From Kalaharituber pfeilii (lineage: Eukaryota > Ascomycota > Pezizomycetes > Pezizales > Pezizaceae): DNA of 64,000 nt. Numbering within the stretch: the stretch's first letter is position 1; every line of letters begins with the position of its first letter. The stretch lies in NCBI GenBank assembly GCA_015179045.1, contig WHUZ01000022.1:310001-374000 (forward strand), read 5' to 3'. A program made the translations under genes and the position numbers. Under the pieces are notes generated by a model, which made no database searches, was not told where the DNA came from, and saw nothing but the letters and a program-made list of their open reading frames with translations. Below, piece by piece: positions 44,241-56,751 of this stretch.

Positions 44241-45230
44241 TGATTTTTCGCTTCAGCTGAATTGTAACGAAGTCAATCATTTCAGGAACCCAGAACTCTT
44301 TGACTATATGAGCCAATGTGGCACGAAGGTCCACCAATGTCCGAATGCCACCATCAGTGCCATTCCAAGCGCCAACTTGAGCTACCACTTCTTTCGCTCG
44401 AGCTGTGCCTTTTCCATAATGAAACTCGAGTGCTGCGCTTTGAGCCAGATATGGCATCCCTCCTGTCGCAGCAGACCGAACTGGCCAACCTGGGTTAACT
44501 TCTCTACTCAACGGATTCCATAGATTAGGATTAATATATGGAAATCCGCGAGTCATCATGTCGGTATTATAAATCAAATGATCAATAATATCTAAAGTGA
44601 AAAATAGAGTAAAGTATTCAAACGGATTTTTAAAATTAAAAATTAGGCGGAGAGGATAAAAGTGATGCAGTATGAACATCAGAATTTAGAGGAGTAAATT
44701 CAGGGACTGAGTGAACAGAGGGAGGTTCATATTGCGGAGGTGTAAATATGATGACTCTACCGGTAGTTGCATTTGTGAATTCAAACGCCCAGGGAGGAAA
44801 TATGGTGAGTACGAAGTATTATGACTTCGGGCTCTTTGATTTCGTGGGATTGTGAGTTAAAGTTAATTGTGCCTCTTCAAACATAGCATGCTGCAAAATG
44901 CCATTACCACAATCAACAGAAAACCCATTTTTCTCAGTCTGGCACTTCTCGCACGATGCCTGTAAACACCTGGTATCATGGCAATAGACCATGATATATC
45001 CTGGATTTCCAGGCCACACCTCCTCTTTATCTCTCCTTTTGCTCGTCAAACAAAGAAATACACCAATGACAATAGTCATTTTGAGGGCTAGATTCTAGCT
45101 CAGGTGCTGGGTTGTTACTGGGGACGCTGGGTTCTGGCTGGAGGTGGCGGTGGAATTAGAGAGCAGACATGCCCCAGTTCAGCCATCCGCCAGACAAGTT
45201 CTGCCGCTTAAGGGATACCATATGGAAGGG
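44083..45230 (-). pseudogene. PiggyBac-like transposase relic (copy 2)
   Basis: From about 45080 the minus strand reads MTIVIGVFLCLTSKRRDKEE, PGNPGYIMVYCHDTRCLQAS, CEKCQTEKNG, later EPPSVHSVPEFTPLNSDVHT, then NPFEYFTLFFTLDIIDHLIY, NTD and NLWNPLSREVNPGW. The last two blocks match the PiggyBac (DDE_Tnp_1_7) core start, including the W-x-PL-x-x-E turn. After that the sequence departs from the family (EFHYGKGTARAKEVVAQVGA...). It is homologous to the relic at 22044-22680, and DNA similarity extends to the CCATCCG-CAG region at 45183-45230 versus 22570-22615. Confidence 0.5.
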
Positions 45231-45262
45231 TACATCTGAAATCTCTGGCCCTTCCAAGCAAC

Positions 45263-46160
45263 TTATTGCTTCACACAACTCAAATGTCTGAGCAACTTTT
45301 GCCATCTGACACAAGAGATACCAAGCTTGCACTTCGAGTTCAGTAGACGCAGGGTGAAGAGGAGGAGGGATTGGTATTGAGCTTCAGTCCAGCAGAAGGG
45401 TATATTTCCGGTCAGTTGAGTGAGTGGTCTTGCTTTGGTGCTGTAGTTCTGGATGAATCTTCGGTAGTAGTTAGCGAAGCCCAAGAATTTCTGAACCTCT
45501 TTTTTTTTTGTAGGAGCGGGCCAATCGGCAATGGTACTGAGTTTTTTCGGGTCCATCTTGACTTCGAGTCCATTAATGAGGTGACCGAGGAAGATTGTTT
45601 GTTTCCTTAACGTGGAACTCTGACTTGAGTAGGTTGACTGCAAGTCCATGTTCTGCTAGCTTTGCTAGGACTTGTTCCACGACTTTCTGGTGTTCGAGTT
45701 CGGTTCTTCCTCCATATATCAAGATGTCGTCGATGTACCATACTACCCCGTCGATGTCCTTTAGTATTTCGTCCATCATTTCTTGGAATGAGGTGGGTGC
45801 ATTGATTAATCTGAAGGGCATGACTGTATATTCGAATAAGCCTTTTTTGGCCTTGAAGGCTGTCTTCCATTCATCGCCGGTCTTGATTCGAATGAGGTAG
45901 TAGCCGTTCTTGAGGTCCAATTTCGTAAACCATTTAGCGCCTTGGGTCTTTTCCAGGAGTTCGCTCATGAGTGGTAGGGGATATCGGTTTGGTATGGATG
46001 TCTCCCATTCGTCGCCGGACTTAATCCGAATGAGGTAGTATCCATTCTTGAGGTCGAGTTTGGTGAACCATTTGGCTCCTTGGGTCTTCTCTAAGAGTTC
46101 GCTCATGAGTGGTAAGGGGTATCGGTTTGGTATAGTGATCTTATTGAGTCCCCTTGGAGG
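45263..46160 (-). pseudogene. Ty3/gypsy reverse transcriptase fragment with internal duplication
   Basis: The minus strand encodes [43 protein letters not shown] (twice in tandem), [20 protein letters not shown], the catalytic [13 protein letters not shown], and, after a frame change near 45610, [10 protein letters not shown] and KKEVQKFLGFANYYRRFIQN. These are the RT palm, YxDD and connection motifs in order. G of MPFGL is R. The 138-bp duplication lies at 45867-46142. RNase H and integrase are absent, so it is truncated at both ends and inactive. Confidence 0.85.
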
Positions 46161-49100
46161 TTGGCGAGAAGTAGCCATTCTAATACAGCTTGCGTAGGTT
46201 GCTATTTTGTGTTGCATGTTGTAAATTGCGTTAAGTGTTGTAATAATTAAGGGAACTTTTCTCTGATCAAAAACATGAATCGTGGGGTGTTCCAACGAGC
46301 TCGGTTCGTTTGACTGATCGAACCAAAAGTTCAAGTAATCCCCCCCGCCTACCCCCCTCATTCCCGTATGCTCGTAGGCCAATGGCGTAGACTAACTAAT
46401 GATTCTCTGTAGGAAAAAGCTCAGGAGCAGCTTGAAGGTCATGGTCTTGAAGTGGGCTGGCAGCTTGCTCAGCTCCCGGGATGTCGAAGAGCTATGTCCA
46501 GGGATCGTCTAAAACGCCACTGAATGGTAGAACGCAGACTACGAGGCTCTGTTCCACTCCCGGCTATCCACTGGACTTTGCTGCTACTTCATCTTGGGGC
46601 AATAGGGCTATATGATCCCTGATGTAGTGGTACCGGTTGTCCATGTGCCTTGTCCTCCAATGGTGAGCCGGATTCTGGCTCCATTCTTGGTCACATCGTT
46701 GTCTGTGAGGAATTCTGCCCAACTCCATGAATGGGATAGGGCTAGAGGGTCAAATTGCGAACCGTCCTTCTTCTTCCGATCGATACAATGTTGACGATAA
46801 AGTAGAATTAGAAATGTAATCTTTATAAGATTCGGTTCAATGCAATCGTTGTCGAAAAGGCGGTAGCGTTGGGTATGTGGACATTTGTCATGAATCAGTC
46901 GCATGAGCGGGGATCTGAATCATTCTCAAAGAAGCGTCCTACAAGAAAGTTATTCTGTGTAAGTAGCAATGCTGATGGCGAAAGGTCGTGATGTGCACGT
47001 ACCCGCCCAGATTCTTGGAAGAGCGTGGGGGACATCCGGAAATTCTCCACCTTCGTAACGTAGCAGCGGGTGGTCGAGAGGCAAACTTCTTTATAGCATC
47101 CCTCCGCTAGATTCCCCGCCCAGCAAGCCTGACGGCCCTCCTCCGTCGCCTTGCTGACTCATGACGAAGCCGAAGTTAAAGGGAGAGCGGTAATGAAAGG
47201 ACTGAAAGGACGTTGTCAGGAACTTTGTAGGAAGATTATCACTGTGGGGGGTAAGGACAGAAGGGCAGGAGGGAGACGACGAGGAATGGCCCCTTCTTAT
47301 GGAGGGGGCCAGACAGAGTGCTGGAAGTCAGGTGGAAGATGGTGATGCGGGGTCTTGCTGTCCCGCCGGTCGTCGCCTACCTACATGTGCCCACTTGGTA
47401 GTCTTGTTGGCACGACCCCCGCCCACTTGGGCAGCGCTGGATGCTGCAACCGGACTAGGCCGGCGCCAAGATTTGGACGGTACATGCAACATGTATGAAC
47501 CTACGTCATGAACGAAGGCAGGAAAAGGAAAAACAAGAACGATTCACAGAGGAATCGGGAGCCGGAGGAAATCAATCCACCCCACTCGCACAAGTTGGTA
47601 GTTACTATTCTTCTAAATTTTTTTCCCGATGCACGCTCTCAAGGTGTTGTGCGTCCAGAGTTTTCGTGGGCTAACGTTTGTTGAGGTCCCTTAGCCCCCC
47701 CCCTCCCCCCCATGATCACATGAAGTTGATAGTCCCCTTTACGGTTGTGTTGGCAACCTGCTTACTTGTGCAACACTGGATCGGATATTTCTGCGGCTGG
47801 AAGTCTCATGACGTGGTACTCCTGCCAATGCCGTTCCAGGCTCACGGTCCTTGTGCTGTCTCAGGTCCCTACCTCATTGATGTGGGTGCGGTTGGGCTGG
47901 CTTGAAAGGGTTATGATACTCATTCTTCTAATCTGGCTGGTTAGATTATCATCAGTTTTCTCCTTCGAAATGTCCCCACACCCTTGTCAAATCCCGTGAT
48001 CAATCTGATATCAGAGATCCGATACAGTTTTCCATTTCGAAATGCGGGGCAGGTGTCAACTTCCTCAATAATTACCCCATTGTTCACCTATCGTTTTTAA
48101 AGATAGTTACCCTCAGTGATGTCTACGGGGGAATCTCCAAATCTCTTACCATGTATATAAAAACCCGCTTTTTCCAAAGAAAAATTTTTTATTTGAATCT
48201 GATAGAAACACGCCAACCATTAGTGAGACACACGCCACATGAAAATATCCCAGATATTCAAAGTCTGCCCCTCTCGACTTTTAAATTTCAATTGAAGTTC
48301 CGTCGCGAAATAAAACGGCGCGATCAGCCACTTGAGTTGTGGCTTCGGGGGGTTTTATTGGCCATTGGTTTATATTACCAGGTCTGGGAGAGAAACATAG
48401 GTCCAGGTGCTCGAAGCTGACGCCACCTACATGATCAAATTACAGAACCGTTTTTTTTGCTGCCGTGGTCTGATCTCGACCAGTCCCTTAAATTTTATTT
48501 ATCCATACCATATCAATTTAGCAAATCCGTTGACGAAACTCGAAGGCTGGAAAAAGTTCAGGGTCAGTTGCCAATTGTCGATTCCATAAAACGAAGTTAT
48601 AAAATCGCCGTGTTAGTTTAGTAGCCGAATGGATCTTGAGATGAAGATTAGGGTGAAAAAAATGGTAAAAAAAAAAAAATTTGTGTGTAACCAGAAAGTT
48701 CAACATGCCTGCGTTAAATGGTTCCAGGCGATGACCTCCTGAAACACCGAGATAACCGTTCACAAACCCAATCATCCGTTGAACCTACCACCATTTCCCT
48801 GGGAACCATCTGTCACCTGCACGTGTTTCATGCGCTGTCACCTGTCATTGGCGTTGATTGCCGGTCTGATGGATAGACATTCCAATCGGTAGATGAACCC
48901 CCCCTCCCCCGTTAGTATTACAGCCCTCTTTTTGCTTATCCATTCGCTGTCGGGAAAATCGTGGAGGCGCATGTCAGCTGCGATCGAGTTCGTAGGCTAA
49001 GATAAGAAGGAAGGTGTTTGCGTGCCTGCGTTGTGCAACTAGCAAGATGGTGACTGTGATTGGTTGAGCGACCTTCAGAGCCTATTTTTCTATTAAATTA

Positions 49101-52100
49101 TTATTACAATTGAAATAAAAAAGAGAGCCACAAGTATGGATATCTTGGTACCTCAACGGCCAAACTTCAAGCCGCGTGCCGAGAGTCCCAGTAACAATGT
49201 CTCCGCAGTTGAAGTTGGAGGACACTCTGATTGTCGTGACAACCAGCCGTCACGTCATCGTAGAGGAAATCCACAACTGAATTTGTACCAGTACTACAGG
49301 GCACAAAATTTTGTACTCTCACGCCACACATAAAACAGAAAATTTAGAAGCCTTCAAATATTTGTCCGAGCACGCACGCGCCACAAAATAAGAACAAGCG
49401 CCCGTTGTCACTAGTTTTGCAGCCAGACATCATTGCTCGAGTATCAGAGTGTGTCGAATCATTCCTGCACGCCTCGTTACAGACTACCTGCAGGCCCGCA
49501 ACCACAATCGCAGTTCGCTTGCCTTGCGTTGTCTTGCATGCATGCAAGAAAGTTGGGTACATACTTTACTGTACTTTACTCTCTCAGGTACTAATACAAA
49601 TTAGTTTTCTGCAATGCGAGGACAGGTCAAGGACGAGTCGGGGAATGCACTCAACGTTGTTTTATCTCCATCCAGTCGGCCTTCTCGTTCCTGTTCCTGG
49701 CCGCACTATGTGCCTGACTCGGCCTTATTCTGCTCACGCGCCAATAACGCAAACGACAACCCAAACTCTCCGAGGAGCCCGTTTCCTGGTATCAAGATTC
49801 AGGTTTTTTGCACCCCACATGCACAGCGGCGATTTACACAGACCCGATAAGGTTAAGACCACCGTTGTGACATCCAACTGCAGGTGCTACAAACAAATAC
49901 CGTTCGCTGGCACATTTCCTTACCATCTTGCACATATTATATTGCATCGGAATCTTGGATTAGAAATGGACATGGAGTCCTTGGGGCGACGTGCATGGAT
50001 TAGAGAGTGCAGTACATGTCGAGTACTAACTAGTACAGAGGGTTACTCGAACATACATGTTTAGCTCGAGCTCGCTACCTTACACTACCGAGCCTTGGTC
50101 CGCGCTTTTGTGGACAGGGATGGTCTCACGCCAGACAGGGGTTCGGACAGGCCCCATCGACCCTATCCTATTCCTTGTCTGGCTTGGTGTCTGGGCTCGG
50201 CACTGCGTGTGGGCAGATTGAGATGCCGAATGGAGTTCAAGCGGGCAATCTGCTGACGACACTAAGCGGTAATGGGGCGAGGCACTAGCGGAAAATGGTA
50301 CGTACCTGCCTCACGTGCTGGGAACGTCTGTGGTCAGAAGAGGATACCTGCACTGCTCGAGAGGAAAAAGCAGCGCAGATGTACTCAGTGTGCAGCGATT
50401 CCAGCATTGAATAGTGTGGGCATCCATCCCCCCCCCCCCCCCCCCCCCCACCTTGCCTGAGGGGTGGTTTTGGTACGAGCTAGCGCCAAATCAAGCTTTG
50501 CCTGATTGTCGATGCCTTTTTGCCGCATGCCCACGTTGATCGCCTAGGCCTTGTTCAATTGCAATTTCTATTTCCTTAATTCTCTCGCTCGTTCCCTCTC
50601 TTGTTTCTTTGCTTCCCCAAACGCCCCGGCTCAGTTTTAGCTTCCTTTGTTTTCGCTCGCTCCAAGCCTACAACCGTCACGGCGGTGGCGCCGGAGGGGA
50701 AAAAGAGGCGTTGAACTTGGTCCTGTTTCGGGTAGCGGTCGCTCGCTTCGCTTGCTCGAGCAAATCCATCCATTTGATATCGTGAACCAAGGAAATTGCT
50801 TCATTCGTTTTCTGTCATCCATTCGTTAATTCAGATCTGCTCTTGCCCTTCGTTCGGGTTCACCGATTGGAACCTGGGAAATTCTCCTTGTACATACCCT
50901 TTACTGCCAGCCCAGCCTTTGTGAAACAGTGAGATTTTTTATTTCTTTGCATTTTATTATTTCTGCCTTCTGTTCCGCCCCTCCCCCCCCCCCCCCCCCC
51001 GTGTCTGAGTTTGGCTTCAGCTTCGGTGGCGAAGTGGTAGTGGTTTCTACTATACCCTCCTGGACCGCGCAGCCGGTTCCGCCTTCCAGTCTCCCACGCT
51101 CCCCACCACTCCCCCAACCTTCTAGTCTGGTCCCAACCTCGAACTTCGCCATCTACTGGGTCCCACTCGGCAGCGTATCCTCTGTCTACGAGTTCGCCAG
51201 TCACGAGACTGTTAGATCTCATCCCTTCGCTGTTTTCTAACAGTTGCCCCAAACCAGCGTTCTGCGGTCCCGAACCCCCCCGCAAATCTTCCTAGTTTAT
51301 CTTTTTGCCATCCGGAGTTAGTCGCCCTCAGTTTCTCCGGTCTGCCCTTTCGCTCGCTGGAACACCTTAATACCGCTCTTCTGTTTGACCATCTCCGCTC
51401 GCTTCATTAACGTACAGGTACACTGGCGCAACACACATATACAAAGCCTCAACTTCTTATAATATTGCGCCCGCCGCACGCCGCCTCCAACCGCTCCCGC
51501 ACCCCCGCGCATCGGCTAGCGGAAACTTCGTTGCGGCCGTGGAGAGTTTGAAAGGGCTAAGGTGACAGCTTCGCTCGCTCGCTTTGATTTTCCGTGGCTT
51601 TGATTCGCTCGTTTTAGTGGCGGTTTTTTCTTTTGCGCCGGGATCGTCTTTTGACAGCTGGGCAGTGGGAGGAGGTGCTACTCTAACTCTACAAGCTCTT
51701 GTCCCGGAGGTTTGGAGGCGTTGCGCTTGACCGCTCTTTATCGATATAGCCTTTCTTCGCATTGCGCGTTCGACCTCGGCACCTCCTGCTTGGGTTGATT
51801 TTGTCTGTCGTCTCGGATCGAAAGTTCGCATATTCCGGTTTGCATGGGGCTCTTAGGCGGTTTGGTCTAAAATTCCTGAGGTGCATTGCATTGTCCTGGT
51901 TCAACGCCATTCCTGAGAGGAGGTTTTCGAGGTTGAGTGCGGGAAACGTGGATTCGGGAGCGCATTGGTCAGATTCTCGTTTGAACGCAATTCGAAGACA
52001 GCCACAGGGTAACTTGCGACATCTCAATACCTAGGAGGGGCCCCAAAAACGTGAGATTAAGGAGTTCAGAGGAACAAGAGTTCTTTTTCTGGCTTGTGCT

Positions 52101-52936
52101 TGGGGGGTGAATACGTATCCTTATCGCATCTAGGTGTTTTCAAGGGAAGGTTACGGCATAACTATATGTACTTATCGTACGTGCATGGCGGAAAGTATTT
52201 GGATACGGAGGGCCATTACGACTTGCGCTTTTGGAGTATCCTATTCGGATACTGTTGCGAGGTGGTTGAGATTTTGGTGCTACGGCGCGGCGGCATTCTA
52301 AGTGGAGAACAAACTTGCAATAACTAGGGCACGCGGGAGCCGAGGCGGGACAATCGCGGCTGGGATTTAGAAGTTAGCGGTGGAAGAATATAGAGCAAGG
52401 GATCGCAGAGAAAGAGGATAAAAGCAAAGGTTCAGGAATAGAACACGGCTGCGGAGACAGGAGTGGTGAGGTCTGGAGCGGACTTTAAGGGTAATGGGAT
52501 CACGCGGGAATTGAGACGGGCATAAGTATTTTCAAAGATTCAAGGCAATTGCTTTGAGCGGTGAACGGGGGGAATACCATCAACATCAGCCTCAGAACGG
52601 GAGGGCAACACTTGCATACTTCGGGGGGCTGCTAAAAGGATATACCGGCTAATTTGCTGTTTAGTGTTGGTATACGACTTGCGGGGGGCATATTAACTTT
52701 ATTTTGGGAAACCTCTGCAGGGGCTCACCAAACGGGATCGATCTACCCTTAACCTTGGAAAATCCCAAAGGTGCCAGCGCGAAAGTTGCATTTTCATTTT
52801 TTTTGTTTCTTCAATTTTTTTGGTGTGATTTTTTTTTATTAAGGGTTTCCTTGTTTTTTTTTAATTCGTTGCTCGTTGACTTCTTTTTTTTTTTCTACCG
52901 GATTTGAAATAATTTTTTAGTCTCCGGTTACTGGGT
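46161..52936. other. Long stretch without a gene that can be supported
   Basis: Open frames with ATG at 48151-48420 (MYIKTRFFQRKIFYLNLIET) and 49136-49333 (MDILVPQRPNFKPRAESPSN), and a 219-codon frame at 49405-50064 without ATG start, are all unrecognised. C-runs lie at 50430-50449 and 50984-51000. From 50570 to 51650 the word TCGCTCGCT recurs on a pyrimidine-rich strand, and 52790-52930 is T-rich: the likely promoter and leader of the gene at 52937. Confidence 0.4.
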
Positions 52937-54731
52937 ATGGAAGCTACAGAGCAACCGTCAGCGTCGGCGTCACCGTCACCGCCACCGCCGCCGCCGCCGT
53001 CATTATTGACGTTGCAACCGCAGCCGGGAATGGAGGAGCAGGCCGAGGGACAGGAACAGGGATCCGAACCGCTGGTGTCCGCCAGCGCTGATCAGGAACA
53101 GATGACGCATACGGCCGAAGCAGCGACAGCGACAACGAGAACGACGAGTGCAACGTCATCGACGTCTGCACCGGAACAGGGTTCTGGCTCCGACTCAGGG
53201 GAAGTACAAAAGGTGAGCAATGGGAATGATGGGGCAGAACAAACACCGTCACAAGTAGGAGAAACAGAAGGCGGGATCCAGGCGCCAATAATACAGAGTC
53301 AGCATCCACTGTCGGGATCACCAATATTACCAACCCCAGAACAGACTGGTGAGCACTCACTTCCCCAGCGACTTCCTCTCTCGACCACATCGCTCCCCAT
53401 ACCCACCACAACTACTGAATCACAACCCCGCATCACCGCTGGGCCCTCCTCTCCTACCTACTCCTGGACCAGCCTTCCCGCTGACGATCTCCTTTCCGTG
53501 TCTCGCCTGCCTCCTCTCGCTCTCCAAGGCAGTTCCTCCTCAAACCCCCTCGCCTCCACCAGTTCCGCGCCCGCATCCCCCGTCCGCGCCACTACAAGCT
53601 CGAGGCAGTCTATATTTGTTGAGGATCTACCGGATATTACTCCGAAGCGGAAAGCGTCCGCAAGGCGGGTGCACGTGGATCTGGGTAGCATGAGGTCAAG
53701 TTTGGGTGGTAGGGATACTAGCATAAGGACGCCAGGGACGGGAAGCGGGCGGGATGTGGAGTCGCCGATGAGACGAGGCTTCGGGGAATTGGAGAGGGAG
53801 CAGAGGTTGTGGGAGGATGCAGCAATGGCGGTAACGGAGCAGCCGCAGATGCAGCAGGAGCTTGAGACAAAACAGGGGCCGGGGACGGTTGAACAGGAGG
53901 TGGAGGAGCAGGGCCAGATCGGTGGAGAAATGGTGAATTTGGGAGGGGGTTTGGGGATTCAGGAATTGGATTCGGAGTTACAATTGCAAGAGGTGGGACA
54001 TGGTAATATTGGTAATGGTAATCGTAATGGTAATGGTGTTGGGCCAGGTACGACGAGTCGGGGATTGTTTGATGCTGGTGATGATGTGGAGGGATTTGGT
54101 GGGCGGCAAGGGAAGAAAAGGCGCGGCTTGTTTGTGGAAGGGCTGCTCGGGTTCTGGAGGTGGTTTCTCACAATCAAAGTACGGTTACCCCGACGCTGGC
54201 GGTACCCTAAAAAGTACTGATTTGTCCTAGGGATTCTTGATAACGGTGTACGCCCTCAATGTGGTCGCCTGGGGCGGGATGTTATTTCTTTTACTTGTCA
54301 ACGCGGCGCCCGCCATGTGCCATCCGTCGTGCAACGATCTATATTCCGCCCGCCGTATCTGGATCGAAATCACGTCTCAGATCCTCAACGCGCTGTTCTG
54401 CGTCCCGGGCTTCGGGCTGATACCATGGCGGTTCCGGGACTTGTATTACCTGCTGCGGTACCGCGTGGGCGGGGACGCTGGGTCGTGGAGGGCGTTGACG
54501 GGAGTGGGGGGAGTGCATGAGAGTTGGGGGAGGTGGGGGGCGCGGTGGAAGGTGGATTTGGTGGTGCATGCGAGCTGCGGGAATACCTACTTGCAGGCGG
54601 TCCTGGCGGGGTTGATGTGGGGTATGAATCGGTACACGAGGCCACCGTGGGCGACGGGGTTGGCGGTCGTGGCGGCGTGTGGGGCGGGATCCTGGCGGGG
54701 ACTGTGGAGTGGAGGGAGGATAGGAAGGTAA
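52937..54731 (+). CDS. DUF2985-family fungal membrane protein
   Basis: Exon 1 is 52937-54178, the intron is 54179-54230 (GTACGG...GTACTGATTT...TCCTAG) and exon 2 runs to 54731, giving about 580 residues. The N-terminal 400 residues are low-complexity (Ser/Thr/Pro/Gln/Glu), probably disordered and cytosolic. The C-terminal domain begins with GFLITVYALNVVAWGGMLFL and contains CHPSCNDLYSARRIWIEITS, QILNALFCVPGFGLIPWRFR, DLYYLL and MWGMNRYTRPPWATG, the signature blocks of DUF2985 (PF11204) as I know it, with about four hydrophobic segments. Function unknown. Family members continue past the last hydrophobic segment into a basic tail. Here that tail (GGILAGTVEWREDRKVKKSE) is found in another frame, running to a stop at 54929-54931. 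A one-base frameshift near 54680 has therefore swapped the C-terminus, or the base calling is wrong there. Confidence 0.88.
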
Positions 54732-54931
54732 AAAAGAGTGAGAGGGCAACCACAGTGGGAACGGGAGTCGGGGGGCTGCGTGGAGGGGAATTGGATGAGG
54801 AGGAGGGCATGGGGTCGTTGCCGGAGCAGCTGCCGAGGAGGGTGGGGACGACGAATACGGCGGACACGGCGTCGCCGGTGTCAGGGGAGGGTGATGAAGA
54901 GGGGAAGAGGAAGGAGGCAGGGCTGATATGA

Positions 54932-56751
54932 TGTGGTCACGGTCCATTGATATTTCATTTTGATTTTATACTTGAAGACTTACGTTTTTTTGGTTTGCAA
55001 GTTTTCTATAGGGCGGCGTTTTTTTCTCATGTTTTTGTTTTAACGTCGACATGTTGGTGCTTTGTCACGATTATGTTTGTCATGTGTAATATATCCCCGC
55101 GCCGTAAACCTGGGTAATGAGGTTGAGTTACGTGGAATATAATTTTGACAAAACTTATGGAAACTTTCCACAAGCAATAGGAATTATCCGCGAGCGTTCC
55201 CCTTGTGGTCAGGGTGACTATTTCCCAGTATCGGCTTGGAAGCAGGGGAAGTATACTTCAAGATGTCGCTATTTACATACATTTGTTTGTGTTGACGTTA
55301 TGTTGCCGAGGGTTGGGTACAGTACCATATCGGGAATTATCGAACACGGAGACTTTAAAGGGATGCTAGGCGGTGGATGGATGGGTTTAGTCTGACGTTG
55401 ATCGTTGCACTTTTTTCCTTCTTTCCTTCTCTCCTTTCCGCTTGCCTCGCTGCTTGATGTTAAACACCTCCAATCGAATCGAAGCCCATCTCACGCCCAT
55501 GTCGATTATTCTCCGCGATTGATGCTGAACATACGATGATGATATGACATCCAGGACAATTGCGCGGAACAGCATGGCCGTGAAACGTCGTATGCGATGA
55601 CTTCTGGGAGTTTTTTTTTTTGCTCTCCCCTTCAATCTCTTTTTTTTGCTTACATGACCCTTTTAGTTCGGCTTCTTGTCACTCAAGTGGTGTGACTTTG
55701 CGGGAGAAAAGCCCCCGAGTGCAACGGATGATCTTCGAGAGAAATATCTGTCATTTTTGCATATCATTTATCCATGCACAACTGCATGGTGAAGTCACTA
55801 GAGTTGTCACTTATTCTCCCAGAAAGATGGTTTTTGTTATGAAGATCTCTCAGCAAGAATTTATGGCAATATTGTGGGAGCTTGGCGGGCAACTATACAC
55901 GAAGTTCTGCAGTTATCGTCGGTTTTTTGAAGCCTTAGAATCTAGGACCCGGGCACATGGTTTGTAGCAAATAAATGAAAAGGCTGACATTTCAAGGGAC
56001 TGGAAGTGGAGAATCTCCCCCTTTTTTGAGAGTTCAATTTAAAAACATGTGACGGTGTTTTTTTATTTGCTTAATTCACAGTCGCGAAATATTTCTTTTC
56101 CAAACTTCAACGTTTTACACGATTTTGTTTCTTCAAGCTAGGAAATTCGGTCGGCATCTTGATTTATCCCAGCACACTCTCCTGGTCCAATCATCTCACA
56201 CCCATCCCTCCCGCCTACAGATTCTACCTGCCGATCGCGCCTGCACTCCAGGTCCAGGGCACTTTAGATTTTCCGTCCATCCAATTGCAATGCCATTCCA
56301 ACTTGGGAGCTTTCGGAGCTAAACCATACTTGTGACGTTCACCGTTTGGGTCCACGATTTCTCGGCTTCGCATCGTTGTGCCCCCCCCCCGGTCCAGCCC
56401 CGCCTGGACATCCGGAATCTGCTTTGGAGTTTCTGAATTACGATTGGACAGGTTATATCTTTATGAACTTTCCGGCAGGGTGGGTTTGCGATTAGGATTT
56501 GTTCTCGTTTCGGAGTTTGATTGCGATTTGTTTTGGAGAAAGAGTGTCCATTTGAAGGAAATTAGAGCAGCCTTGTACCGGACTTACAGGAACTGCGTCC
56601 GAAATTACAATTAATCTCTGGATCCTTAAACCACAAGGCTTGCTTGAGCGTCAACAGAAGTGAGACAGCGACCGGCACTTCCAGAACCTCTAGCTTGAAG
56701 GAAGTCAAGCACTCAGCTACTGACCCAGACCCGCTCAAAGTCAACACAATT
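54932..56751. other. Intergenic stretch between DUF2985 and Hsp70-like genes
   Basis: A 92-codon ATG frame at 55117-55395 (MRLSYVEYNFDKTYGNFPQA) and a TTG-started frame at 55620-55967 are unrecognised. The last few hundred bases are the likely promoter and leader of the Hsp70-like gene. Confidence 0.35.

Noticed and set aside
50647..52034. Several open frames upstream of the DUF2985 gene
   Set aside because: Low-complexity pyrimidine-rich sequence; frames overlap on both strands with no family resemblance.
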